The notes under the pieces were generated by a model that had not been told where the DNA came from, did not search any database, and saw only the letters and a list, made by a program, of their open reading frames with translations. A program made the position numbers and the translations under genes. This document shows, piece by piece, positions 1 through 7,104 of a DNA stretch of 7,306 nt (position 1 is its first letter; the number at the start of each line of letters is the position of its first letter). The stretch spans positions 1 through 7,306 of the forward strand of contig JAITAM010000158.1 in assembly GCA_031284085.1 (NCBI GenBank), read 5' to 3'. This stretch comes from Spirochaetaceae bacterium. Its GTDB lineage: Bacteria > Spirochaetota > Spirochaetia > Treponematales > Breznakiellaceae.

Positions 1-147
1 AACACGCTCGGTTTCGGTCTGGCTTTGGGGGAAAGCCGATTGGAAAAAAGGCGGCGCTCTTTGGAGGCTTTAGAGTCGTATGCGGCGCCGAGACTTTGTA
101 AAACCGTTTCCCTCTTGCATAAATCACTGTTCCATTGCATACTCTAA
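1..147 (+). CDS. Possible 3' end of an unidentified upstream gene (partial)
   Basis: The first frame is open from the left edge to a TAA at 145-147, giving 48 codons. The encoded segment contains a basic helix-like stretch (ESRLEKRRRSLEALESYA) and a short hydrophobic C-terminus. The other two forward frames are closed by stops near 71 and 108, so this is the longest forward reading. I do not recognise the protein. The stop lies 41 bp before the next start, which would suit a gene in the same direction. An open stretch of this length can arise by chance, so the call is weak. Confidence 0.3.
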   Translation, partial: NTLGFGLALGESRLEKRRRSLEALESYAAPRLCKTVSLLHKSLFHCIL

Positions 148-188
148 CTGATATTAAAATAATAGTTTGTTTACTGTAGGAGGCGCTT

Positions 189-1571
189 GTGAACGGTGAA
201 TATTTACAAAAGCTTAGTACTGCTCTTAATGCACGCCGAGATTGGATAGAGCAATCTTTACTTGAAAAGATGAATGCTGCTTTGCACACATTCCGTTCAT
301 CATTTTCGGCGATGTATGCTTTGTATTTGAAGAAAGGGCTTATAAGCGAAGATCCATATAAAGAAGAATCTCGAGTCAATGATTTAGTTCCGCTTAAAGC
401 AAATAGTTTCCCCGAAACGGAGAGAACAGAGCAACTGAGCGTACGACTCTCGTTATACGATAATCAGATAGATTTTTTGGCTAATTTTTGTCAGGTAAAC
501 GTCGAATTTCTCACTATTGAACGGATAAAACGTGTGCTTGCCCTTGTTAAGTATATTGACTGGTGTCGGCTTCTGCCGGACTCCGATTCCGCTACGACAC
601 GTGCGGTCGCCGAGATCACTAATCAGATACGCAGAGGCACGGATAGTATGGTGCAGCGTATTATGCAAGAATCCGTTACGGCGCTGAACAAGGCTAGTGT
701 TGAAATTATCAATACACTTAAAACAATCAGCGATTTCAGAAGAGAATTGTACAAGTACGATGTCCGTTTTGGGCTAGGCGATAAGCTGCCCGAACAAAAC
801 CAGCCCACGAGTGCAGACATAAAGCGTTTGATGGCAAAAGTCCTTCCTAACGAGCCGTTTTACCCTGATCTTATCGAAGAGCTTCTTAAAGAAGACTATG
901 CGCACAATAGCGCTTCCCTGCAGGAAGCCGTTCTTAGTTCGCTTGAGTTTACTGTTGCTCCGGTTCAAGAGGAAAAAAAGAAAGAGGAAAACGACTCGCC
1001 GAAACTGTTTTTGGTCGATGGGATACTTGTGCTTGCATCGGCGGCAAACACGCTTGGGGAAATAACGGTAAAGATCGCTACCAATAAACAGCTACTGGAA
1101 CATAAGAGGGTGAGTATTTTTGTTAAACTGATGCGTCTTTTTCACGAAGTCTTCAATAAAGAGCCGCAAGCTGTCATTTATGAGCTGCATTTTGTTGACA
1201 AGCTTAAAGGTATTACCGTTAGAGAGCAGATAAATTTTACATTATTCTGTGCCGACATGGAAAAAAAAACAAGAAATCTTCTGTCGATCGTTTCTCGTTC
1301 TCATCCTCGAGAGACGCTAGAAGCTATGCCGGATGAGAAGCTGCTTGTTTTTCTTGAAAAAAACATTAAAGATATTCAAGGCTTGCATAAAATACTGGGG
1401 GCGCTTGATGAATATTTCAAAGCAAACATTGATTCGGTTGATCGTTCTAAAATTCGAGGTATAAAGCCTGAATTAGCTACTATAAAGAATACCTTTGTCA
1501 AGGCAAACCAGAAGTACCATGATTACAAATCCCAAGCAGAAGAAAGTAAACTGATGAAACTTACGAAATAA
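189..1571 (+). CDS. Conserved-type hypothetical protein, helical and cytoplasmic, upstream of oppA
   Basis: This is a 460-residue protein that I do not recognise. The start is GTG at 189, chosen because a perfect AGGAGG (178-183) lies 5 nt upstream. There is no signal peptide, no membrane segment and almost no cysteine, so it is probably cytoplasmic. The composition is strongly helix-forming and charged. An N-terminal block (about residues 1-255) is followed by a short acidic/basic linker (EEKKKEEND, about 259-267). A second block of about 190 residues follows, beginning with a hydrophobic strand-like LFLVDGILVLA. The C-terminal tail is Lys/Glu/Tyr-rich and ends in LMKLTK. The gene is followed by an oligopeptide-binding protein gene on the same strand. 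Without the duplication at the junction the two would be only 12 nt apart, so co-transcription is likely. A role linked to peptide uptake is guesswork from position only. The last 25 codons lie inside the duplicated segment. Confidence 0.8.
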   Translation: MNGEYLQKLSTALNARRDWIEQSLLEKMNAALHTFRSSFSAMYALYLKKGLISEDPYKEESRVNDLVPLKANSFPETERTEQLSVRLSLYDNQIDFLANFCQVNVEFLTIERIKRVLALVKYIDWCRLLPDSDSATTRAVAEITNQIRRGTDSMVQRIMQESVTALNKASVEIINTLKTISDFRRELYKYDVRFGLGDKLPEQNQPTSADIKRLMAKVLPNEPFYPDLIEELLKEDYAHNSASLQEAVLSSLEFTVAPVQEEKKKEENDSPKLFLVDGILVLASAANTLGEITVKIATNKQLLEHKRVSIFVKLMRLFHEVFNKEPQAVIYELHFVDKLKGITVREQINFTLFCADMEKKTRNLLSIVSRSHPRETLEAMPDEKLLVFLEKNIKDIQGLHKILGALDEYFKANIDSVDRSKIRGIKPELATIKNTFVKANQKYHDYKSQAEESKLMKLTK

Positions 1572-1765
1572 GAGGAATAAAGCGTGAAATATAGTTTTGA
1601 GATGCTTTTTTTTAGCTCTTGTAGCGCCGCTGTCAAGGCAAAGCAGAAGTACCATGATTACAAGTCTCAAATAGAAGAAAGTAGATTGATGAAACTTACG
1701 AAATAAGAGGAGTAAAACGTGAAATATAGTTTTGAGATGCTTTTTTTAGCTCTTGTAGTGCCGCT
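1497..1765 (+). repeat. Tandem duplication of about 134 bp spanning the junction of the first two genes
   Basis: Copy A (1497-1631, 135 bp) and copy B (1632-1765, 134 bp) abut directly. By hand alignment they differ at 10 substitutions, nine of them transitions, and in the length of one T tract. Each copy contains the last 25 codons of the first gene, its TAA, an AGAGGA-type ribosome binding site, the GTG start and roughly the first 15 codons of the second gene's signal peptide. The first gene ends in copy A and the intact oppA starts in copy B. After the matching ATGC, copy A has eight T residues and copy B has seven. The divergence shows the event is not recent. Confidence 0.93.
1584..1706 (+). 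CDS. Chimeric 40-codon mini-ORF made by the tandem duplication
   Basis: The duplicated GTG at 1584 keeps its own ribosome binding site (AGAGGA, 1571-1576, 7 nt spacing). With eight T residues in copy A it reads through the fusion point into the duplicated tail of the first gene, in that gene's native frame, and stops at 1704-1706. The peptide begins VKYSFEMLFFSSCSAAVK and ends in the same LMKLTK as the 460-residue protein, so it joins a signal-peptide-like start to a cytoplasmic tail. With seven T residues it would stop after about 30 codons in another frame. The oppA start follows its stop by 12 nt, so it could act as a leader peptide coupled to oppA. It may equally be an accident of the duplication. 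Of the six base differences in its gene-1 tail, three are synonymous in this frame. Confidence 0.35.
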   Translation: MKYSFEMLFFSSCSAAVKAKQKYHDYKSQIEESRLMKLTK

Positions 1766-3347
1766 TCTTGCTCAAGAACAGGATTATGGCAGAACGAGAC
1801 CTACAGTTGCTGTACCGGAAGAATTGACCGTAACTTTTTCTGCCGGCAACGTAGAGCTTGATTTTCGAGCCTCATATCTTGCCAATGAAGCGCAGTTGTT
1901 TACCGCTCTTTATGAGGGGTTGTATTCATACAATCCGGTGACTATGGAACCGGTGAGAGCATTAGCGGCTCGGTCAGAATTGTCTCCTGACAAAAAAGTG
2001 TGGACTTTTACGATCCGTTCCGATGCTCGGTATGCAAACGGCGATCCGGTGAGGGCGGAAGATTTTCATGCCGCGTGGCTTTCGCTGCTGGACCCTACCC
2101 GTAATTCGCCGTATTCATCCCTGTTCGATATTATCGAGGGAGCGCGGCAGTACCGGCTTGGCTTGGTGAGTAATCCGCAGTCGGTTGGTATCAATGCCGA
2201 GGGGCGTACTCTCACAGTTCGATTGACCGCACCGGCATCATTCTTTCCGAGTATGCTCTGCCATCATTCATTCAGTCCTATTCACCCGTCAATGCTTAAT
2301 GTAACCGATTGGTCTAGCCATTTGCCGGTTACCAACGGTCCTTTTACCATTGTTGAAAAGAACGCTGATCGTATAGTCCTCACGAAAAACCCGTATTATT
2401 GGGATATTGCCGGCGTAGCGCTCAATAAACTTACCATTAGGTTGATCGAGAATGCTACGGAAGCTACCGCTTTATGGAATACTGGGGAGGCGCGCTGGAT
2501 AGCCGGGGATGTTGACATTGATGCGTTGACCGACCGTTCTGGGATTATTGTTAATCCTCTTTTTGCCACTCATTATTATTATATTCGATCGGCGCAAAGG
2601 CCGTGGAATGATTACCGAGTGCGGCGTGCTTTGGTGCTTGTTTTGCCATGGGACGAGATCCGGAAAGGTTACTATATGCCTGCCACGACTCTCATTTACC
2701 CGCTTTCCGGTTATCCTCAGCTTAATGGACTCACTACTACTAATGTTGAAGAAGCGCAAGCGCTTTTGACCGAAGCGGGCTACCCTAATGGTATAGGGTT
2801 ACCGGAATTAGTTATCAAGATCAGTCCTGCTGCGGATGCGGCGCGTGTGGCTACCATTATGGCTGCGGCATGGATAGAAAAATTGGGAGTAAAGGTGCGA
2901 ATAACCATAACTCCCTACGCACAGTACTTTGATGCCATGAAGCAAAATGATTACACAGTAGGTTCTTCAACATGGATAGGTGATTTTGCCGATCCTTATA
3001 CATTTTTGCAAATGTGGCGGCAAGATTCTAACTTGAACGACGCTCAATACAGTGATAGTGATTACGAAAACTTAATTGAACGCTCCATGACCGAAGAAGG
3101 ACAGCAGCGTTTATCCACTTTAGCAGAAGCAGAGAAATTATTGTTGGACCGTGGCTCTATAATACCTATTTACTACAGCCCGGCATTGAATATCGTTGAT
3201 ACTGATGAGATAGACGGCTGGTATCCGAATGCGCTTGATATTCATCCATTTAAGTACTTGAAGTTCAAACCGTATCGAACCTTGCCGGGGGTGGCGCACA
3301 AGCTTAGCCCTTATATCTATACAACCGGATATGCTGTCGAACGATAA
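1719..3347 (+). CDS. oppA: OppA-type periplasmic oligopeptide-binding protein (SBP_bac_5 family)
   Basis: This 542-residue protein is the solute-binding component of a peptide/oligopeptide ABC importer; the family binds peptides in the periplasm and hands them to an inner-membrane permease. GTG at 1719 is chosen because AGAGGAG (1706-1712) lies 6 nt upstream and the resulting N-terminus is a signal peptide (KYSFEMLFLALVVPLLA, cleavage likely before QEQ). There is no lipobox cysteine, so a soluble periplasmic form is expected rather than a lipoprotein. Family landmarks are LYEGLYSYNPVTMEPV (about residues 64-79), WTFTIRSDARYANGDPV followed by AEDFHAAW (from W95), a WIGDFADPYTFLQMW block in the C-terminal half, the EAEKLLLDRGSIIPIYY block, and a terminal GWYPNALDIHPFKYLKF. 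Length and order are normal and the frame is intact. No permease or ATPase gene follows, so the transporter parts must lie elsewhere. Its start region is the downstream copy of the duplication. Confidence 0.93.
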   Translation: MKYSFEMLFLALVVPLLAQEQDYGRTRPTVAVPEELTVTFSAGNVELDFRASYLANEAQLFTALYEGLYSYNPVTMEPVRALAARSELSPDKKVWTFTIRSDARYANGDPVRAEDFHAAWLSLLDPTRNSPYSSLFDIIEGARQYRLGLVSNPQSVGINAEGRTLTVRLTAPASFFPSMLCHHSFSPIHPSMLNVTDWSSHLPVTNGPFTIVEKNADRIVLTKNPYYWDIAGVALNKLTIRLIENATEATALWNTGEARWIAGDVDIDALTDRSGIIVNPLFATHYYYIRSAQRPWNDYRVRRALVLVLPWDEIRKGYYMPATTLIYPLSGYPQLNGLTTTNVEEAQALLTEAGYPNGIGLPELVIKISPAADAARVATIMAAAWIEKLGVKVRITITPYAQYFDAMKQNDYTVGSSTWIGDFADPYTFLQMWRQDSNLNDAQYSDSDYENLIERSMTEEGQQRLSTLAEAEKLLLDRGSIIPIYYSPALNIVDTDEIDGWYPNALDIHPFKYLKFKPYRTLPGVAHKLSPYIYTTGYAVER

Positions 3348-3678
3348 GATCAATTACAGCACGCACGATTCGCTTACACATACGCTGTGATGGCTGGTGA
3401 AGTAGCAAGCTGTTTCTAGACATTTCGGCTATTTACAATAACGTGGGCGGGCATAAGAACCTTTGCACAGCACGCCCACAGCGGGTCGCATCTTATCTAT
3501 GCTTTCATATTTTTCTTATATGCCATATTTCCATAGCTTTTGTTGCAAAACTTCCATCAAAAAAACCAGCCCTCAAGCCAAGACAATACCATAATATGAT
3601 GATCAAAGCACGGTGTCCGATTAGTTTCGGGCAGTTTTATGCCGATATGCAGTCTTTTAGTATCAAGGAGAATATCCC
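3348..3678. other. 331-bp gene-free region between oppA and the methyltransferase
   Basis: I see no supportable gene here. The region contains one clear inverted repeat: GTGGGCG (3443-3449) pairs with CGCCCAC (3473-3479), and the stem can be lengthened by two more pairs across one mismatch. It may mark the 3' end of the oppA transcript, but no T run follows directly, so it is not a standard Rho-independent terminator. The second half is A+T-rich and must hold the promoter of the methyltransferase gene if that gene is transcribed independently; I could not identify convincing -35 and -10 boxes. The change in base composition after this region makes it a candidate boundary between core and acquired DNA. 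Confidence 0.6.
3443..3479. other. Inverted repeat (GTGGGCG / CGCCCAC) downstream of oppA
   Basis: The perfect 7-bp G+C-rich arms at 3443-3449 and 3473-3479 are separated by 23 nt, within which GC/GC can add two pairs after one mismatch. It lies 95 bp past the oppA stop. Candidates are a weak or Rho-assisted transcript end, an mRNA-stabilising stem, or a protein-binding site. No T tract supports an intrinsic terminator on either strand. Confidence 0.45.
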
Positions 3679-6453
3679 ATGAAAAGAAAACTCATCGAAG
3701 TTGCGCTGCCGCTGGAAGCGATAAATGCAGAAGCCGCCCGTGAAAAGTCGATACGCCACGGGCATCCCTCCACATTGCACCTGTGGTGGTCTCGTAAACC
3801 GCTGGCAGCTTGCCGGGCGGTGCTTTTCGCATCATTGGTGGATGATCCTTCAAGCTGTCCCGACCTTTTTCCCACAGAAGAAGCGCAAGACAAAGAACGG
3901 CAGCGCCTCTTTGTACTCATTGAAAGGCTGGTGAAATGGGAAAATATCCGTGATGAGAGGTTGTATCGGGAAGCATGGGAAGAAATACTCAAATCTACCG
4001 ATGGCAGCTTTCCTCTGGTGCTTGATCCCTTTGCCGGCGGCGGTTCGATACCCCTTGAAGCGCAGCGGCTTGGGCTTGAAGCTCACGCAAGTGACTTGAA
4101 TCCCGTGGCGGTGCTTATCAACAAGGCGCTTATCGAGATACCACCTAAGTTTGCCGGCCGCCCTCCTGTGAATCCAAAAATGCGTGCAAAGATGGGCGCT
4201 AAGAATTCCGATTGGAAAGGAGCGCAAGGACTTGCCGAAGACTTGCTTTATTATGGTGAATGGATGCGCAAAAAGGCGGTCGAGAAAATAGGATATTTCT
4301 ACCCGACGATAACCATCCCGGCAGATAAAGCTTATGAAGCTGCAGTCATTGCGTGGCTCTGGGCGCGGACGGTGTCTTGTCCAAACCCCGCCTGCGGCGC
4401 GCAAATGCCGCTGGTAAATAATTATTGGCTATCGAAAAAGAAAGGGAAAGAAGCGTGGGTTAATCCGAAACTAAGCGCCGACAAAAAGTCTGTCCAGTTT
4501 GAAGTGTATTATGGGAAAGAAGAAGCGCCCGCCGGAACGGTCAATCGGAATGGCGCACGCTGCGCCTGCTGCGGCGCGCCTGTTTCCTTGCGGTACATCC
4601 GTAATGAAGGGAAAGCCGGCCGCATGGGCGCACAGCTCATGGCTATTGTGGCGGAAGGCGCGGAAGGACGCGCCTATTTTCCACCGAATGACGCTCATAT
4701 AAAGGCGGCGGACGTGCCGAAACCAAAAGATTTCCCTGCGGGGAATATACCCGACAAAGCGTTGGGCTTCTCAGTCCAGTTGTATGGGATGACAAAATAC
4801 GCAAGCCTCTTTACTTCCCGCCAGCTTACAGCCCTTACCACACTTAGCGATCTTGTGGGCGAAGCGATTGCCGAAATTGAGAAAGATGCAAGGCTGGCAG
4901 CTGAGGGTTCTGTGGATGAACGCAGATTGGATGAGGGCGGCAGCGGCGCGAAGGCGTATTCTGAAGCGGTGGGAGTGTATTTGGCCTGCGCTGTTAGTAA
5001 AGCAGCGGATATGAATAGCTCATTCGCAACATGGGTTTCTTCAAGCGGCTTTGTTTCACACGTGTTTACAAGGCAGGCTTTGTCAATGGTCTGGGGGTTT
5101 GCCGAAGCAAATCCATTTAGCGATTCATCAGGTTCTTGGAATAACTGCCTCGACTGGGTCTATAAATGTATCAAATATTCTGTAGCACATACAAAAGGCT
5201 TTGCCTACCAACAAGATGCAGCCAAAATCTCCCACAATTCAATAGTAATCTCCACCGACCCGCCGTATTACGACAATATCGGTTACGCCGACTTGTCCGA
5301 CTTCTTTTACATCTGGCTGCGCCGCTCGTTGCACAAGGTATACCCGAAACTTTTCTCCACCATGCTTGTCCCCAAGACTGAAGAACTGATTGCCGCTTCA
5401 TACCGGTTTAACGGCGATAAAGAAAAGGCAAAAGCTTTCTTTGAAAGCGGTATGTTGCAGACATTCAAGCGTATGCGCGAAGCCGTGTCGCAGGATTATC
5501 CGCTTACCGTGTATTATGCCTACAAACAAACTGAAAACAAAACCGAAATACCCTCCTCAGGCTGGGAAACCATGCTTCAGGCGCTCATCAAAGCGGGGTT
5601 TTCCATTACCGGCACGTGGCCTTTGCGGACGGAAAGACCGGGGAGAACACAAGACATAGCTTCCAACGCCCTCGCTTCCTCCATTGCCATAGTCTGCCGC
5701 CCTCGTGCTGATGACGCCGCCGCAAGTTCCCGCCGCGCCTTTCTTGCGGAACTGCGGGAAACCCTAAAAACCGGCCTGCACGACCTCCAGTCCGGCAACA
5801 TAGCGCCGGTAGACCTTGCGCAAGCCTCCATTGGTCCGGGCATTGCCGCCTTTTCAAAGTACAAAGAGGTTTTGGAGGCCGACGGCTCCCCTCTTACGGT
5901 GCGCCAAGCGCTGATTTTGATAAACAAAGAGCTTGATGTTCTGCTCGGCGAGCAGACGGGCAGCCTCGACGGTGAAAGTCAATTCTGCGTTTCTTGGTTT
6001 GAGCAGTACGGTTTTCAGGAAGGCCCGTACGGCGATGCGAATACGCTTATGCGCGCCCGCATGGCGGATGAGCAAAAGTTAAAAGGCGCCGCTGTCCTGC
6101 AAGCCGGCCGCGGGAAGGTTCGGCTTATGCGGCACGGCGGGCTTGATTTTGGCGTATTTTTGAAGGCTGAAAACAATGGAAGCATGGCTTGGGCGGTTGT
6201 CGTGCATCTTTGTCGTGCGCTTGCTGATGCGGGCGGCCTTGAACGGTGTGCTGCGCTCATGGCCAAACTGCCGTCTGAGACGGCCGAGCGGGTGAAAGTG
6301 CTTGCCTACCGCATTTACCAGATATGCAACCGCAAAGGCTGGGCTGAGGACGCCTTGGCGTACAACAACTTGGTGGCTGTGTGGGGTATTTTGGAGAATA
6401 AAACGAGAGAAGCCCAGACCGCCAAACATATAGAAAACAAATTATCTTTCTAA
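3679..6453 (+). CDS. DUF1156-family Zn-ribbon adenine-specific-type DNA methyltransferase
   Basis: This 924-residue protein resembles COG1743/DUF1156 proteins, which are S-adenosylmethionine-dependent DNA methyltransferases, probably N6-adenine, commonly found in anti-phage gene clusters. ATG at 3679 follows AAGGAG (3665-3670) by 8 nt. The DUF1156 signature is at the N-terminus (NAEAAREKSIRHGHPSTLHL, then WWSRKPLAACRA, about residues 16-47). The SAM-binding motif I is LDPFAGGGSIPLEA (115-128), with the likely ribose-contacting acidic residue D139 in SDLNP. A split Zn ribbon is suggested by C234-x4-C239 and C295-x2-C298. The catalytic motif IV is DPPYYDN (527-533). A conserved C-terminal block (IGPGIAAFSKYKEVLEADG onward) is present. 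The order, motif I then a long insert then motif IV, resembles alpha-class enzymes. Length is usual for the family and no frame break is visible. G+C is higher than in the two upstream genes, which suggests transfer. The partners usually found nearby (DUF499 ATPase, helicase) are absent here. Target specificity cannot be read from sequence. Confidence 0.92.
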   Translation: MKRKLIEVALPLEAINAEAAREKSIRHGHPSTLHLWWSRKPLAACRAVLFASLVDDPSSCPDLFPTEEAQDKERQRLFVLIERLVKWENIRDERLYREAWEEILKSTDGSFPLVLDPFAGGGSIPLEAQRLGLEAHASDLNPVAVLINKALIEIPPKFAGRPPVNPKMRAKMGAKNSDWKGAQGLAEDLLYYGEWMRKKAVEKIGYFYPTITIPADKAYEAAVIAWLWARTVSCPNPACGAQMPLVNNYWLSKKKGKEAWVNPKLSADKKSVQFEVYYGKEEAPAGTVNRNGARCACCGAPVSLRYIRNEGKAGRMGAQLMAIVAEGAEGRAYFPPNDAHIKAADVPKPKDFPAGNIPDKALGFSVQLYGMTKYASLFTSRQLTALTTLSDLVGEAIAEIEKDARLAAEGSVDERRLDEGGSGAKAYSEAVGVYLACAVSKAADMNSSFATWVSSSGFVSHVFTRQALSMVWGFAEANPFSDSSGSWNNCLDWVYKCIKYSVAHTKGFAYQQDAAKISHNSIVISTDPPYYDNIGYADLSDFFYIWLRRSLHKVYPKLFSTMLVPKTEELIAASYRFNGDKEKAKAFFESGMLQTFKRMREAVSQDYPLTVYYAYKQTENKTEIPSSGWETMLQALIKAGFSITGTWPLRTERPGRTQDIASNALASSIAIVCRPRADDAAASSRRAFLAELRETLKTGLHDLQSGNIAPVDLAQASIGPGIAAFSKYKEVLEADGSPLTVRQALILINKELDVLLGEQTGSLDGESQFCVSWFEQYGFQEGPYGDANTLMRARMADEQKLKGAAVLQAGRGKVRLMRHGGLDFGVFLKAENNGSMAWAVVVHLCRALADAGGLERCAALMAKLPSETAERVKVLAYRIYQICNRKGWAEDALAYNNLVAVWGILENKTREAQTAKHIENKLSF

Positions 6454-6494
6454 TCCTTTCTTCAAGCTAGTCCCTTTCAAAGTTTTCAATATTA

Positions 6495-6993
6495 TATCAA
6501 AGGCAGATATGCGGCTTTTTATCTGTAAGAAGCGGAAAAGAAGATTCAGGCATGGCCTGTTCTAGCGTTTCTGCGCCCTATCAAAGGCAGATGCACAGCT
6601 CTTTATCTGTAAGAGGCGGGAGAAGAGACGGTATATCAGTCTGCTCTAAGATTTCTGCGGCGTATCAAAGGCAGATGCGCAGCTTCTTATCTGTAAGAGG
6701 CGGGAGAGTAGATTCAGACATGGCCTGCTTTAAGGTTTCTGTGGCATATCAAAGGCAAATGCACAGCTCTTTATCTGTAAGAGACGGAAAATGAGATTCA
6801 GGCACGGCCTGCTCTAGCGTTTTTGCACCCTACTAAAGGCAAATGCACAGCTCTTTATCTGTAAGAGGCGTGAGAGTAGATTCAAGCATGGCCTGCTCTA
6901 AGGTTTCTGCGGCGTATCAAAGGCAAATGCGCAGCTCTTTATCTGTAAGAGGCGGGAAGAGAGATTCAGGCGCAGACCTAAACTGCGGCATTA
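6495..6993. repeat. Tandem array of 84-bp units, six copies
   Basis: Units begin with TATCAAAGGCA (TACTAAAGGCA in unit 5) at 6495, 6579, 6663, 6747, 6831 and 6915. The first five are exactly 84 bp; the sixth is shortened to 79 bp, and two more diverged starts follow at 6994 and 7063. The whole unit is conserved, not just an end, so this is a minisatellite. Conserved blocks are CAGCTCTTTATCTGTAAGAG, usually followed by GCGGGA, and GATTCAGGCATGGCCTGCTC, which contains the inverted repeat CAGGC-atg-GCCTG. The period equals 28 codons, so one forward frame stays open from 6471 to a TGA at 6792. That frame has no start with a ribosome binding site, and unit 4 and the start of unit 5 carry two independent stops (6792-6794, 6831-6833), so I treat the array as non-coding or as the decayed remains of a repeat protein. 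It starts 41 bp after the methyltransferase stop. Confidence 0.93.
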
Positions 6994-7004
6994 TATCAAA
7001 AATG

Positions 7005-7035
7005 ATTTGCGGCTTTTTACCTACAAGCCGCAAAT
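7005..7035 (-). terminator. Perfect 11-bp stem-loop in the diverged seventh unit; minus-strand terminator-like
   Basis: ATTTGCGGCTT (7005-7015) is perfectly complementary to AAGCCGCAAAT (7025-7035), with a 9-nt loop. Read on the minus strand, the stem is followed after two bases (CA) by TTTTT, and it is preceded by a T/A-rich flank, which fits an intrinsic terminator for a gene entering from the right. Read on the plus strand no T tract follows. It occupies the same place as the hairpin of the 84-bp units, so it may instead be the best-preserved member of that hairpin family. Confidence 0.4.
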
Positions 7036-7104
7036 AAAACCTGTCTCTAAATTCCAATATTATATCAAGAATGAATGTGTAACTCTCCGTTGGTGCAGTC
7101 AGGC

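Larger units (their letters stand above)
6487..7068. repeat. 14-bp direct repeats bracketing the 84-bp array
   Basis: CAATATTATATCAA occurs exactly at 6487-6500 and again at 7055-7068. Its last ten bases (ATTATATCAA) also occur at 6990-6999. The outer copies enclose the 84-bp array together with its diverged seventh unit. Part of the motif is the conserved start of each unit (TATCAA), so they may simply be the flanks of an older repeat element. A target-site-like duplication is the alternative reading. Confidence 0.6.

Noticed and set aside
135..160. Promoter for the first gene (TTGCAT at 135-140, TAAAAT at 155-160)
   Set aside because: The 14-nt spacing is too short for a normal sigma-70-type promoter and the region is A/T-rich enough to give such matches by chance.
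3443..3479. Rho-independent terminator for oppA
   Set aside because: The arms are G+C-rich but the loop is long and no T tract follows on either strand, so it is kept only as an inverted repeat.
3443..3682. 79-codon GTG ORF between oppA and the methyltransferase
   Set aside because: There is no ribosome binding site, the composition is not protein-like, and it overlaps the inverted repeat and the start of the methyltransferase gene.
6552..6794. Forward ORFs of 28-residue repeats (6552-6794 and 6843-7037)
   Set aside because: No ribosome binding site precedes either ATG, the ATGs are internal to repeat units, and unit 4 and the start of unit 5 have two separate stops. A period divisible by three keeps frames open without coding.
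6495..6993. The 84-bp array as a CRISPR array
   Set aside because: The entire unit is conserved with scattered substitutions; there is no short constant repeat alternating with unique spacers, and no cas gene is present.
6495..6993. Integron attC sites, suggested by regularly spaced imperfect hairpins
   Set aside because: No GTTRRRY-type core sites are visible and no cassette genes lie between the hairpins.
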